Source of the DNA: Sinotaia quadrata
Taxonomy: Eukaryota > Mollusca > Gastropoda > Architaenioglossa > Viviparidae
Assembly (NCBI GenBank): GCA_028829895.1
Contig: CM054180.1
Location: forward strand, 105,599,135 to 105,663,134
DNA length: 64,000 nucleotides
Direction of reading: 5' to 3'
Shown: positions 13,613 through 26,965 of the stretch, one piece after another
Position numbering within the stretch: position 1 is the stretch's first letter
Layout: every line of letters begins with the position of its first letter
The notes under the pieces: model-generated
What the model saw: only the letters and a program-made list of their open reading frames with translations
The model's database searches: none
Told to the model about the DNA's origin: nothing
Translations under genes and position numbers: made by a program

Positions 13613-15111
13613 TTTGTTATGTAAAGATCAACCAAATGATGGAAAAAATAGTAAGAGAAAAGAATAACATAAGGAATAATGTTAAACAAAGCACTGGTAA
13701 AATATGTCTGAATGTTTAAACGGTATGTTAAATTTCGAGGAAAACATGCAAACACACTCATATAAACATCTGAATTAAATCTTTCCTACTTATGTCAATT
13801 TCAGAAATGAACATCAAATATTCCAGCTTATCATAAACACCAGTTTATGCTAGTCGAAAGTCATTAAATCTGTGAAGGGAGTTAACATGCGAAGGGGTTA
13901 ACGATCAAAAACTGCTCCCTAAATCTGTGCGTAATTGATACAATTCGTTAAGAAAGTATTCTCCCCTAGAGTTTTTCAGCCTGAGGGCTCAGGGTTTTGG
14001 TGCCAGGACATCACTCATACCTATTCGCTACGCTCTTCTGCCAGGCTAGACCCGAATTACATATCGCGGGGAGATAATTTATAATGAAGATTCCGTGGGA
14101 AGTAGGCTTTCGAAAATTTATTTCCCTAATAACACTCGGGGTTAATTACCTGCTCCTTTCAGGAAAGCAATAACCTTAAACAAAATGATTTTCAAAATAT
14201 TATGAATATGTCTAAATGACGTGTTAGTTTGTCAGTGTGCAATGTATGCGGGTGTGTATGCGAGTGTGCATTAGATATTAATGTACCCACGCCTTCTCTA
14301 AGTGCCCACAAAACCTTATCAAACTTTTATTTTCTAACCAAATGGAAAAGATTGGCCATTATTAAAAAGCTCCATAAAAAACCCAAACCAACAACTTACC
14401 CCTCCCCCTCAAATATAAGCAGTTAATGGTTTGATTGATTACAATCCTTTTTTCCAGACCCCCCCCCTCCCGGGAACCCCCACAAACCCCTAGGCACTCA
14501 AGAAAACTTACAAAACAATATCATCAAAGAATTAAAAAAAAAACACCCCACTTTATTTACTAATTCTAAATTTGCATTTAACAGTTATTTTTGTTGTTTA
14601 ATCATCAAAACAAGTTTAAAAGTACCAGCACAAAACAACTGGGACGATAAAGTCCTTTCTTAAGCTAAAAGTTGCTGACACTTCCAGAGATGACAATCTG
14701 TCGGCGTCATCTATAATTAATTAGCTTTCATGAGATACAGCAGTCGCGCTCGCCCGCACCGCCCTGCACAGTCTCGCTCTTATTTTCACTCCCACTCTGT
14801 AATGATTAACTCGATCCTCTTTTGAGAGTATATACTATAACCTATATCTTATACAATGCTTTCTGCTTTCTTATTAATTTGGATTTCCTTTTGCCATTCC
14901 TTAGACTTGTATTTATGGTGAGACATTATTTCTGAAGTTGATTATCTTTAGGAAAGAAGTAGGAATATTAATATTGTAACAAATGATATTTCTCACAGAT
15001 AAAGAGAGCAAGAGAGAGAAAGAGAGAGCGTGAGACAGATCTTTCTTATGACGTAAGCTTGAAAGTTGGATAAAACAGCTTGCAGGAAATACCTAGATGA
15101 CAGCACTAGAG

Positions 15112-15113
<2 letters not shown>
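13613..15113. other. No recognisable gene
   Basis: Contains a C run near 14460 and A runs. AGAG-rich sequence at 15000-15040. Confidence 0.4.

Positions 15114-15162
<49 letters not shown>
15114..15162. repeat. (TG)n microsatellite
   Basis: About 24 TG dinucleotides. The surrounding text has three imperfect copies of an AACAGGACCTAAAAAATGAGGCC-like motif (15186-15272). Confidence 0.95.
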
Positions 15163-15168
<6 letters not shown>

Positions 15169-16110
15169 CGCTTGTATGTCTGTAGTAAACAGGACTAAAA
15201 AATGAAGCCTGTAGGTTTAAACAGGACCTAAAAAAAATGAGGCCAGTGGGATCAAACATGACCTAAAATATGAGGCCGGTAGGATAACATAGGGCCCCAA
15301 ACAAGCAACGAGTGGAACAATTTATTCTGCTGCACCGTTTTGTTCACACTATGCAAAAATAAAAAAAAATCATACCACCATCACATCATTAGACCACCAC
15401 CACCTCCCTATAAAAAGAAAGAAAAAAAGCACATTCCCAAAGCCAATATTCTTTCGCATTAATTATAAAGTGACACTGATTCCAGACTTTGTTCTGCGCT
15501 ACAAGAGCTGAAGCCAGGCTGAGGCCAAAGCCTCCATAAGTGTAACGCTTCCTAGATGTGAGTAAAGCATACTCTGTTGCCAAGCATTAACGCACGTCGT
15601 CGTTAAGTCCCTATTGGTACTGGTACAGGCAATATACATATATTATGACTATGTGCTCTGACCTACTATGCACAGTAAATAACGCGTTTATTTATCTGTA
15701 TGAATATCTGAATGTTTATCTGTAGACGTAATGTTACTGCAAGTCTGATGTAAGACTGAGAAGTTCTTTTATACACCAAGACAGAAACCATTACAAGATA
15801 AATGCCAACTTCCCCCCCCCAAAAAAAAAAAAAAAAAATCTCCTGGTTGATGGCTGACTTGATGTGTTGATGTTTTAATGGTCAGGAAACCGAGTGTCAT
15901 TTGATGCTTCCAGTTGACTGCACAGCCAACGACCCGTAACTGTATCTGATTTGACACTTTTCACCAGTGATTAGTTATTTCATGATTGATTGGAAGATGA
16001 AAGATTCTCATAATGAGGCAGTTATCAAACGCAGATGGATGGATGGGTGGATGCATATTTGCAAGATTTAGAGAGTCGGACATGGAAAAAGAAACAGAAG
16101 AGTAGAATGT

Positions 16111-16111
<1 letters not shown>
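15163..16111. other. No recognisable gene
   Basis: Unique sequence after the short motif repeats; A run at 15821-15838. No coding signal. Confidence 0.4.
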
Positions 16112-16175
<64 letters not shown>

Positions 16176-16445
16176 GAGAATGAAATAGACATATAGACAC
16201 ACACACACACACACACAAGAGAATGAAATAGACACATAGACACACAAAAGAGAATGAAATAGACACATAGACACACAAAAGAGAATGAAATAGACACATA
16301 GACACACAAAAGAGAATGAAATAGACATATAGACACACACGAGAATGAAATAGACATATAGACACACACACAAGATAATGAAATAGACATATAGACACAC
16401 ACACAAAAGAGAACGAAATAGACATTATAGACACACACACACACA
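16112..16445. repeat. (CA)n tract grading into a 31-bp minisatellite
   Basis: A (CA)n tract of about 60 bp (16112-16173) is followed by eight or so units with GAATGAAATAGACACATAGA at a 31-bp period (for example 16221, 16252, 16283). Each unit contains a short CACACA segment, suggesting growth from the CA tract. Three long minus frames rich in Cys/Val/Ser are artefacts. Confidence 0.92.
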
Positions 16446-17548
16446 GATCGAAAGAGGGAGAGAGAGAACCATGGAAGTCTCTCTCTCTGTAAAAGTGTTA
16501 AAAGATCTCCAATGATTAAAAGCTGCTATTTGACGTACAGACCGATTACAGGCTACTACTAAGCTTCGCTAAGCCTTCAGCTATTGTAGTAGTTAAAGGA
16601 GGTGAACAGTCTTTTCTAGGATCAAAGGTTAAGTATGTGCTGTTTTGCAAGAGCAAACAAGGGTTTTGTTTTCGCTGACACCCGTGACGTAATTACAGAG
16701 TACAAGGCGTCTATAAATAATTAACCACGAAGACACGGCTTTACCGTTTACGTTGTAGAGCAAGTTAAACATTTACTGTTTTTTTTGTTTTTTTTGACGA
16801 GCTGTTATTGTTGGTGCATTTCATTACAAAAACGAAAACAAAAACAAAAAGTACAGAATATTTTTTAAATACTGCCGGCTTCTCTTGAATGCAGAGGTCA
16901 CGACCTGGAAGTAGGTGCATAAGAGGTGCAGTAGACTGACTTGGACAACCCAGTGACATACATATATTATAAAAAAAAAAATCACTTTGTCTGTGTATGC
17001 TTGTGCATGTCTTCTACCTGATCTTTAGCATAGTGCGTGACATGTTCACAGGTCAGTGACTGCTGGCAAAGCGCGAGAAACTGAAAGTCTGTTACTACAA
17101 AGCGTGGGCAAAGTAGATTTAAGTTTTGTTGGAGAATTAACCCTCTTTAATAGGTCATAGCGACAATTCTTACAAACCGGATTATATAACAAGTACCTTT
17201 GTAACTTAGAAATGGTACAAAAGAAAAAAGGAATTTAAAAAAAATGTTTTGTTGTTGGTGGTGTTATTGATTGTAAAGGCATACTGCCAATTAAAGTTTG
17301 TTATTTGTGACTATGACAGTTGTAAAAGATTTACTTGCTTATACATGTAATACAAGCTACATAGTACATTTACTTAAAGGTAATCAGATGGTAGTGGTAA
17401 AAAATCAATAAACTAAGCAATAAATTAAAAAGAATTTTGTTTTGTTTTTGGAGGTTGGTCAAAATATTTTACAGGTCTGCAGGAGGTCTCAACCCATCTT
17501 GTTTGAACTATCTCTCCTTAAGTCACCACCCCTCTGACATCATGGTTG
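16446..17548. other. No recognisable gene
   Basis: AT-rich unique sequence with T and A runs. No coding signal. Confidence 0.4.
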
Positions 17549-17636
17549 CATACCTTTCTTAACTATCTACCCTAATACTACCTCGATTCCATACCTTTCT
17601 TGACTATCTATCCTAACATCACCTCGATTCCATACC
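17549..17636. repeat. Tandem duplication, 41-bp unit
   Basis: TACCTTTCTTAACTATCTAC at 17551 and its close copy at 17592, each followed by CCTCGATTCCA. Confidence 0.85.
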
Positions 17637-19044
17637 TTCTCATATCCTTTGGCGTCGTCACCTCCATCGTTGATGAAATCAGCCGACGAGTGCTTTATCA
17701 AGCAGAGACCCGCACAGAGATCTCCCGGAGAAAAGTTGAGAGTCGTCAATAAAACTGTTTTCATACAGCGCCCCAAACTGTCATAATATCCAGACACACT
17801 TGTCCCAGCGGTGTGTCTTAGTCAAGCGAGCACTAAATTATATGCAAGTGTGCAGTGAGGAGAAAATTAAAAAAACCCCACCAAACTCGGTAGTACGGCT
17901 GAGGGTCACGTCCAATGTTAACGCTAAATTTAACGCGTACGAAATACTGTGAGGTTTCCTAATGGCCGACACACAGTACTGATGACTGGGTTGAAGGGGG
18001 GGGGGGGCTTAGACCTCGACTTCGTTCTCAATCTAGGGCGATTTCTTGAGGTCTTGGGACTGCCGCTGCTAGTCTGTCGGCGATGGTAACTTCTTGACAA
18101 AGGACAAGACAGCAAACAAGTGTTTCACACCTGTTGATGTCCACACTGACTCGCTTGCTAAACACCAGACAGGTTTCGCTAACTTGTCGGCAAAAGAATG
18201 AGTTGTTCATATACACGCTGACTGGCGCTGCACCATCTGTTGAACAGTGACCTACTCCAGGTGTTACACAATGATCTAAGGGGCAGGTAACTCATAAAAT
18301 AGCGAAACACGTTAAAGCAGGGTTAGAGAGAAAATAATTGCTTACTATTCGTTAAAGCAGTAAAATGGTCGGTTAAAATAATGAGATTGTGCGTGTACTG
18401 TCCATATGCACACTAATTCAACATATGACCAGGCGTTAGTTTCCCCTTCTCCCTCCAACACTTTCGCCCAGAAGTCTCACTTTAAGCAAGCAAGCAAGCA
18501 ACTTCATTAGTTCTCTACCTTTAGTGGGCTTAGGGTGAAGATGAGTGGTCACGAACCGCAAGCCGTAATGCTGCGATAAGTGCAGACAGAGACAATCCCA
18601 GGACAGGTAAGGAGAACAATAATGACCATCCTACAACTGGAATTTTATATGGGGGGGTGTCTATGCATTCCATTATCTGTGAGAACTAACATCTGTCCGT
18701 ATGTGATCTATTAATTAGGTCAAAAGCACTCGCTTAAAGAGGCAACATCTGCGATGGTAAAGCATCAATTTTTGACCGCTTTTCAGTTGAAACGTATATG
18801 AAATCGGAAACTGTACCTGTTAATGATATATATGTGTTATGTATAAAAATAATATCATTAAGCAATACAGCGTTTTTAGTCACTCAGAGAATTTTTCGTT
18901 TCGTAAGACGCACAATCAGTGAAGGATGTGTTTGGGAAGGAAGAAGGAAAATGTCACTTTTCATCAAAATCTTACAATCTGTCAAATTAACATTAAAAAT
19001 AAATTTAGAATAAAGGAAAAATCAACTGAAACTAACTCATTATA
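17637..19044. other. Mostly unassigned; one possible open frame
   Basis: A minus frame at 17797-17567 (76 codons) has mixed composition rather than repeat bias, and a GAGAAG/GTATGG donor-like site near 17640. I see no family motif, a TGA lies just upstream, and part of it runs into the 41-bp duplication. I do not call it a gene. G run at 17996-18007. Confidence 0.35.

Positions 19045-19112
<68 letters not shown>
19045..19112. repeat. (ATCT)n microsatellite
   Basis: About 17 uninterrupted tetranucleotides. Confidence 0.97.
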
Positions 19113-19908
19113 CTGGATTTTACCGAGGGTGGATAGATAAGTGAATAACATTGTTTAATGCCCCAACATAAGAACATAATAACAACTCTAAGCACTATTT
19201 AAAAAAGCTAAAATAAAGAAATTAAATGTATTTATTTAGTAATGTTTACTTTCCTCCTTGTTTTCAGTGTTATTTTCAATACCAGTATATCTGCATACGG
19301 GTGAAAAGGAAATATTTGATAGGTTTTCCTCATGCTATAAATGAAAACAATCCTCTCTGCGTTCTACTGCGCTGGCTGGCGTCAGTTGTAATTATTTACC
19401 AAATATTGTACCCATTCTCGGTCTCACTACCTCCTCTCAGCCCCCCCCCTTCAATTCTCGTGTGCGGGCAACCTTCGTTTGTCTATCACATACTTGGCAC
19501 GAAATACTTTCAGGGGCAGACAAGAAAGTGTAGGGTCCTCTTAAGAAAACACGTGCGAAAATACGCTACGAAAACTTATATATCTACGTCTCTCCCCCCT
19601 CCCTCCCACACGTTTCTTTTCTTTCCAATCTTTCGTTTTCTCTCATTCGTCTCCCACTAACTGATTCTTTTACTTTCATGCACACATTATCAAGAGTGCT
19701 CTCTAAAAGTCCCCCCACCCTCTCGCTTTTGTTGGTATTTCTTTTCCGCATTCCAGCTCCTAAAGTAATCCTAATGGCTGATTCCCATTTTTTTTTTTGT
19801 CTCATTGTTTTCTCTCTTTCTTTTTATTGTGGGGTGAATTTTACGCACGTGTTTGTAAATAAAAGAGTGCCTTCTGTTTTGTCCTGAAGTCTCTGAACGA
19901 GCAACATT

Positions 19909-19975
19909 TAATCATCATCATCATTATCATCATCATTATCATCATCATCACCATCATCATCACCATCATCGTCGC
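19909..19975. repeat. (ATC/ATT)n trinucleotide repeat
   Basis: Imperfect CAT/CATT run, mostly ATCATC. It lies in an otherwise gene-free stretch from 19,113 to 20,838 in which the + frame at 19226-19660 has no recognisable domain. Confidence 0.9.
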
Positions 19976-20837
19976 TGAAATTGTTGTTGATGACCGTATT
20001 GTTACGACAATCATTTCAAGGCGCAATGCTCATAATAACAGGCTACTCCTTTTGAGCAAGTTTTCGCATACAACTCTTATATTAAACAATCCAAATTCAA
20101 GTGGAAATCATCTTATCGTTAGGCTGAACGTTGAAAATAGAAGAAAAAACAACAACACAGTTTTCTAATAAAGTGATTGAGAGTTTTTGCAACAGCCACA
20201 ATAGTAATGTTCATGTTCCCGACGGCAGTAGTTGTCGTTGTCTCATGACGGTTCATTGGGAAAATCAACTATTTTGAAACTCTAGATTACTACAGTTTGG
20301 CGTATAGATAATATTAACAACAAAGTAAATACGCAATAATTATCACAAATGCATATATTTCTCGTATACGGGACACCAATATTTCGTTGCCACAGTGCCT
20401 TTAAGTACGCTCAAAAGAAAAAATAGAAAAGTGCATTAAAAAAAAAGCGAATTATTCGGAAATTTGTTGAAGAGCCAACACAGTTTAAAATTACTTTCAA
20501 CTGCAGTCCTCCTTTCATTTTAAGCTTTAATGTTCTAATGAAAACTTTAATGTAGAAAAGCCTGAAAGCAGAAGGAAGATGCTCCTATCAAAATTAACAA
20601 CCAGCTGTCAACATTTGATATGGGAATTCAAAATCATGGCTGCTATTCCCCCAACCCCCACCCCCCAGCAAGCACACGGGGAAAAAATTTCAGGGAAATA
20701 ACCCAGAAATACCCAAAACGAGAGCAGTTGCAGTGAACTGCGTATAGTCTGCGATCTTACTTCATGTTATATATATATTTTTTTCTTAAAACGCGCACTG
20801 ATTGACATTTAATAGACTATAACGAGAACGGCATTAT

Positions 20838-20838
<1 letters not shown>

Positions 20839-20925
<87 letters not shown>

Positions 20926-20934
20926 CCTATCTAC

Positions 20935-20966
<32 letters not shown>
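20839..20966. repeat. (TCTA)n microsatellite
   Basis: About 32 tetranucleotides with a few CTAC variants near 20924-20934. Confidence 0.97.
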
Positions 20967-21755
20967 AAAGTGCATAATTCGAAGTCTCCTAAAATAAATA
21001 ACGGTGTGCTTAACGCTAAATTAATTAAACTTTGTTTGTTTATTTGTTTTGTTTATTCGTTATTCTTGATTCAAAAACGACGCGTGCTAAATTTAGCGCA
21101 AAGTACGGAGAACCTACAAGATTTCATCCTTGGCAAAAAGTAAAAGGAAATTACCCTCGAAATCTTATTCACCACCAAGCAAAAATAAAACCGAAAGGTA
21201 TTTTCTCAGCTGTCACCTGAAAATCCTAAAAAATAAAAAAAATAAAAACGTGATTGAGTGATGCCTGTCACGCCCTTCTCATTTTTACTTCACATCTGCT
21301 TTAGGACGTTGAATCTTAGCTCACACCTATCGATAGAAATGGGTAAACCTAGGAGGCTCTTTGCACCCTAATCCAACATGGCAGCAGTAGACCGCAAAAA
21401 GTTAGGCGAGCGCGTGTCCATAGATATTATAATAGACTAAAAATATTAGAAAACACAAAAACACAACAAAAAGGAGACCGAAGGTCAGGTGTCAGTAACA
21501 GGGAAAGGTCAACTAATGGGGAGGTTACTCTTTACGCAATCCTGCCACTCTTATCATTAAAGTAAACTAAACACACCAGCCCTTGAATTAATCTCTGCCA
21601 AGTTGCTCATCAGCCACCCCTTACTCGTAGGGAACCCTAATCTTTTCGGGATCACAGACAATGATCACCAAGGTGATAACACATTAAACGTGAGCTACCG
21701 TGGAGTCAGAAGTACACTGATTGATCGTTAGCCTGGTTGGTGGTGTTCCAAAGAT
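20967..21755. other. No recognisable gene
   Basis: Unique sequence; the short frame 21032-21220 shows nothing recognisable. Confidence 0.4.
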
Positions 21756-22050
<295 letters not shown>

Positions 22051-22672
22051 TCCTAATGTGCGTGTCATCGTCTTCAGTCTTTTCACCTTTCCGTAAAATC
22101 AGCCAGTGTTGCAAAGGAGAATGCACTAAAAGTAATAAGTCGTACCTAACCCACTGCAGTCTAGCACTCCTGCCTTAACCTCCGCAGTCTTGTAATATTA
22201 AGGAGTAATACCGTTGGAAGCATTTATTATACGTACAGCATGTGTAGTCGCCTACAGACAAAACCTCTTGCCCTTATCTGTGAATTTAACGTTATAAGTA
22301 TCAAGTCAATAATAGTCAGTAACATTTTAATTGATCATTAATGCAATTAGTCAACGTCACTCAAATTAACGAAGAGCTAGACTGCCCATATATATTTAAT
22401 ATGATTAATCAAAATTACAGAGTATAAGCATATCTAGTAATGACTATTAACATTAATTTGCTAGCAGACAGTATATCAACAGCTGTCAATATAGCTAGTT
22501 ATTATCATAAAAAGCCAACAACAATAAAAAGAAAGATTTTTACGTGAGAGATAAACTCTTTCCAGTACAGGATTAATCATGAAGAAGGTAAACTAAAAGC
22601 TAGCCTTGTGCAAGGCAAATATGTTGAATACTTTGTCATTAACAGGCAAAATGGTCTACTGGAAATAACCAA
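22051..22672. other. No recognisable gene
   Basis: AT-rich unique sequence with no coding signal. Confidence 0.4.
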
Positions 22673-22697
22673 TTTGTGTGTGTGTGTGTGTGTGTGT

Positions 22698-22736
<39 letters not shown>

Positions 22737-22756
22737 TGTGTGTGTATGTGTATGTA
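22673..22756. repeat. (TG)n microsatellite
   Basis: Interrupted (TG)n with GAGTG and TATG variants. Downstream, near 22842-22904, a block containing AATTAGGGAGAAGTGGT occurs twice. Confidence 0.95.
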
Positions 22757-23172
22757 ATGGTAACACAGTCGTACATCCAAAAGTCAGTCTTCTACATAAT
22801 CAATAATATAGAATTATATCAAATCATGCCTTCATAAATAATTAGGGAGAAGTGGTAGTCTTCTAAACAATCAATGAGAACTAATTAGGGAGAAGTGGTG
22901 GTCTCATTTATACTTTTCTCAGAAGTTAAAAATTACTTAGGATCGGATATGTCGACCCCTCTCTACAATGATACATAGCGTGAATAAATAAACGCATTAT
23001 TACTTTATGCAATAACAGTTAGTTGAACAAGTTACCGATAGCCATTTGAAATTTGCCAGAGGGTAACGATGCCCAGAGTTAGAAAAAAAACTGACAGTGC
23101 TATTCTCATATGCACAGGTACGTTGACTTGTCTGAACGGTGACCTAGATATGACATAGGAAGTGAGGGGTTT

Positions 23173-23226
23173 ATGGTGGTGGTGGTGGTGGTGGTGGTGG
23201 TGTGTGTATGTGTGTGTGTGTGTGCG
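23173..23226. repeat. (GGT)n plus (GT)n repeat
   Basis: Nine or ten GGT triplets followed by GT dinucleotides. Confidence 0.95.
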
Positions 23227-23499
23227 TGCGAATTGCATGCAGGGACAGGATAAAGGGAGGTAAACTATGGCTCGGCACACTCGCGCCAGACGTATGCGAC
23301 AGTTGTGGACTGCATGCTTATCCGGGTGGAATCAAACAGCTTGTGACGCCCGGAAACCTGCCGCCAGTCCGTAATTGCGTAACAAATGTTTATGTGATTG
23401 ATTTGAGAATATTTCTCGATTTGTTGAGTTCACATTTAGTTAACTGTACGGCGTTCTGAGTACAGATTGAGCTCGCTGCAGTCAAGATAACGTATAGAG

Positions 23500-23687
23500 C
23501 AGGGGTGCACAAACTTTTTTAGGCTAGAGGGCCAAATTTTTAATTGATAGTGCATGAAGGGTCGCAAGTCAGATTGCACATGGATGGCTCAATAAAGAAA
23601 AACAACACAAATAATGAAATAATGTGTTCCGGGGTCCGCACGGAGCCCTGTCTCGGGCCGCCGCCGCCCGTGGTTTGGGCAACCCTG
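23500..23687. mobile_element. hAT-type non-autonomous transposon (MITE), 188 bp
   Basis: It begins CAGGGGTGCACAAACTTT and ends GGTTTGGGCAACCCTG. These are imperfect terminal inverted repeats of the CAGGGGTGG-type found in animal hAT elements, which characteristically read as (..GGGCCA..) inside the ends. The flanking octamers GTATAGAG (23492-23499) and GTACAGTT (23688-23695) are a decayed 8-bp target duplication with five of eight identical. No transposase is encoded. Confidence 0.8.
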
Positions 23688-23820
23688 GTACAGTTTCTGT
23701 CGCATTTGACTGGCGTGTCGAGTGTTAGAAACTTATACAAATAGGAAGATATAATTTGCGTGTAAAGCTTGGGGTACTTGAGAGAGTAAGCGTCGGGTGG
23801 TACCGACAAGGACACGAACT

Positions 23821-23912
23821 ATTACGTATTTAGCTTGCACAGCTCTGTAAACTCCATGTATAATTATTACGTCTTTAGTTTGCACAGCTCTGTAAACTCC
23901 ATGTATAATTAT
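23821..23912. repeat. Tandem duplication, 45-bp unit
   Basis: ATTACGTATTTAGCTTGCAC at 23821 and ATTACGTCTTTAGTTTGCAC at 23866, each followed by AGCTCTGTAAACTCCATG. Confidence 0.92.
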
Positions 23913-24031
23913 AACGGGTAGACTGAATTCAAGGTCTGATTTCAAGTTAGAGTCAACAAATTGGACACATTATAAGACAGAGAGGAAGAGAGAGAGAAGG
24001 AGAGAGTCTGCATGCGTATCTGTGGGTGAAA

Positions 24032-24069
<38 letters not shown>

Positions 24070-25288
24070 TATTTTAAAACATTTAAACCCAGTATAGACA
24101 ACATTGCAAGACACGTCACTGTGACTGTATTACTGTCTAGATTTCTAATCTAGTGTTGTGCGCATGTCCAACGCTCCTGGGTCATTGACACTATTGAAAT
24201 GCACGTCACTGTGACTACAATCTCACTTATGAGTAGAATGCAGCACAAAATTCTCTTGCATTCCAGTGAAGAAGATTGAGCCGCCTTCTTAGTATCCAGG
24301 AATGAGAGGTGCTTGTTATTAGAATAATGTAGTAGTCTGCTTTCAGTGCGGACCTGGGGCACCAAACGACAGGCGTGTAGAAATAAAGGACTTTGTGTCT
24401 TTGACCACTTTTTAAAGATGCGAATTAAAGGCCCTTAACTAATTGACGCAATGTGTTCACCTTTAAAACTGCGATCAATAACGAACACAGTCAGTTTTAC
24501 ATTCGGGAGAAATAAAATGTCTCGTCAGCTTGACGAAGAAAATTTTAAAGAAATTAAAGTGAAAGTGTGTAGGTCTATAAAATGTATTGTGTTCATGTAT
24601 TAGTGTCAGTGTGAGGCAGAACCGAGTCTGTGTGACTGTTTCTAACATTCCTGATCGTGTGCAAAGGACAAGGAGCACATAACTCGAGCTCGTTTTGAAT
24701 GCCCAGTAAATACGTACATCTTGCAGATTAGAGTGGCCGAGTGTTGATTTATTAACGGCCGCACCCCATCACAGCTGATTTTAAAGATTTTCAACAGCTC
24801 GGTGGTTGAATGAAAAAAACAGCTTTAAAAGAACATTTTGAAAAGTTTATGTCCTCTATAATCTCCTGTTACAAGCCAAATTTACTGGTTGACACCTCTC
24901 CCCCTCCGTTCTATAAAAAATCCCGAACAACCACTCCCTAACCCCCGTGTTTATTTCTTGACACTTTCTTTGATTTTACTGCTTTTGTTTAAATTCCACT
25001 GAAATTTTGAAATTTTCCTGACGTCCTTACAGTTGGAAGAAGTAAAACTAATCTTTACGAGAGCCTCAGTTTCCCTAAATGACGTCATTCATGAAGCCTG
25101 TGGTTCATAGCTTGCCTGACCTTTACTATCATTTTGATCCAGAAAGAGAAGAGGAAGGGAGTGGCAGAGGTGAAGGAATTTGTAGTCATGTCAATAAAAT
25201 ATACGTCTGTCCATCATTATCGCATAAAATCCCTGCCAGCGGCAGGCAGACCTATTGCCAGTTACTGTATGAGAGATTGTTCTTTCGT

Positions 25289-25290
<2 letters not shown>
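23913..25290. other. No recognisable gene
   Basis: Contains GA-rich sequence at 23980-24007 and a short (GT)n at 24036-24068. The minus frames at 24150-24365 and 24475-24678 have no recognisable features. Confidence 0.4.

Positions 25291-25358
<68 letters not shown>
25291..25358. repeat. (CA)n microsatellite
   Basis: About 33 CA dinucleotides. A separate (GT)n lies at 25499-25533. Confidence 0.97.
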
Positions 25359-25363
<5 letters not shown>

Positions 25364-25496
25364 GAAATAATAAGGTAGAAATTTTGAAGAGTGCAAAGAA
25401 GAGACCAGAGGAAAAGAGGGCAGATAATCAGTGAAAAATCTATAAAACCTAATTGTAATGTTTAGTATTTAGAAATAAGATTTTTTAATAGCAAGG

Positions 25497-25533
<37 letters not shown>

Positions 25534-25534
<1 letters not shown>

Positions 25535-26827
25535 TTGAGAGGTAGCATCCCCAATTGCTTGTGAAATATTCATTTATTTTTAATGTTACCATTAGGAAGC
25601 GACAAGAAAAAAAAGAAAGAAAACACCCCGCGCGTGTTTTTGTATGTATGTGTGTGTGTTCGTGCGTGAATGTGTACGTAGAGGGGTCAATTTAAAAAGA
25701 AAAGAAAAGTTTAAAGAGAAAGTCTTAGTGGAAAAACTGACAGGTTTCGACAGATAATATAAAAGTATGACATCCCACCAAAAAGAAAGAGTTTCTACCT
25801 AATGAGTTTGGGGTGGGCATGTGAAGGAATGATAATTTGGTTGGGCTTAGGTCAGGTCAGGGTCAGAGTGGGTGGGAGGAGGTGTACCTGAAGGAACAAC
25901 TCACAAAAGTCACAACGAACCGCTGCTAAAAACAGCTTTAGGTAGACTCCGGTCCCCACTGAGTTAGCCAAGCGTTGCACCAGTGTGTCTTCAAGTTAAA
26001 AACAGCTGTAAGTGTCTGTTTTAATTTCATGACAATTGTCAGGTGAACGAAAAGTCGGTTTAAGACGTAGTAAAGACGTGACATGCATGAAGCCACCAGC
26101 TGTGACATTTACTTCATAGTCAGTGGAATGCAGTCTGCGACAAGAGTTATCGGCAAACTTCATGAATGGCGTTCATTGTCTTGTGATGAGTCACTGCAGT
26201 TGCCTCCCCCTCCCCCCAACCGCAGTCAGCTTCCCTTCATTACATAGCCAATAAAAGGACAAGGTATGGCTCCAGTTACAGCTTACAACAATAGAAGGTC
26301 AGTAGGTCAAATCAGTTTTGTCCCTTATTTATAGCACGCGTTTGCTACAAGATAGAAACAAACCCTTGTGTATGACAACAAGACTTAAGTTAGTTGTGTC
26401 CTAACCAGAGAAAGAACGGTGTGGGTCTGCTCATTGCGGATACCCCCCTTGAAAGAGGAATGAAGCATAAAAAACGCATGTGGAAGAGTAGGGGGGGGGG
26501 TAATTATAAATGTCTGTCAATGGACACATTAAACTATATAAATGCAAAACCATTTGCTTTGAAAAACAAGGTCTGGCCGAATGTCGGTCAAATCGTGACT
26601 GAAAAAAGTCGTAGGCAGTTTAATTTACCCGGTAAAAGATTGCATTTTTAAATTGTATATTTTTGGACCCAGCTAAGAAGCAATTAACAAATTGTATTAC
26701 AACAAATGGGGAAACAATAAATGAGTGAGGTTATCTGAATGAACGCATGAATTGAGTTGATTCTAATTCGAACTAAACTTAAAACAGGAAAATGCCTCTA
26801 TTTGACTTCCAAGTGAATGTCGTGTTT
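25534..26827. other. No recognisable gene
   Basis: Unique sequence with a G run near 26492. The 85-codon + frame at 26394-26651 has no recognisable domain. Confidence 0.4.
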
Positions 26828-26958
26828 AAAATATCAAGGGGATTTTCTATACGTATTATCGAAGAACAAAAATATCAAGGGGGATTTTCTATACGTATTA
26901 TCGAAGGACAAAAATACCAAGGGTTTTTTCTATACGTATTAATCGAAGGACAAAAATT
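26828..26958. repeat. 41/42-bp minisatellite, three units
   Basis: Three units of AAAATATCAAGGGGGATTTT followed by CTATACGTATTATCGAAGGAC. They keep a short + frame open, so part of the array could be mistaken for coding. Confidence 0.92.
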
Positions 26959-26965
26959 ATATTTA

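Noticed and set aside
15961..16444. Minus frames of 159, 139 and 112 codons rich in Cys/Val
   Set aside because: Read through (CA)n and a 31-bp minisatellite in overlapping frames.
17567..17797. Minus frame of 76 codons with a donor-like site
   Set aside because: Mixed composition made it tempting, but there is no family motif, no good acceptor, and it overlaps a 41-bp tandem duplication.
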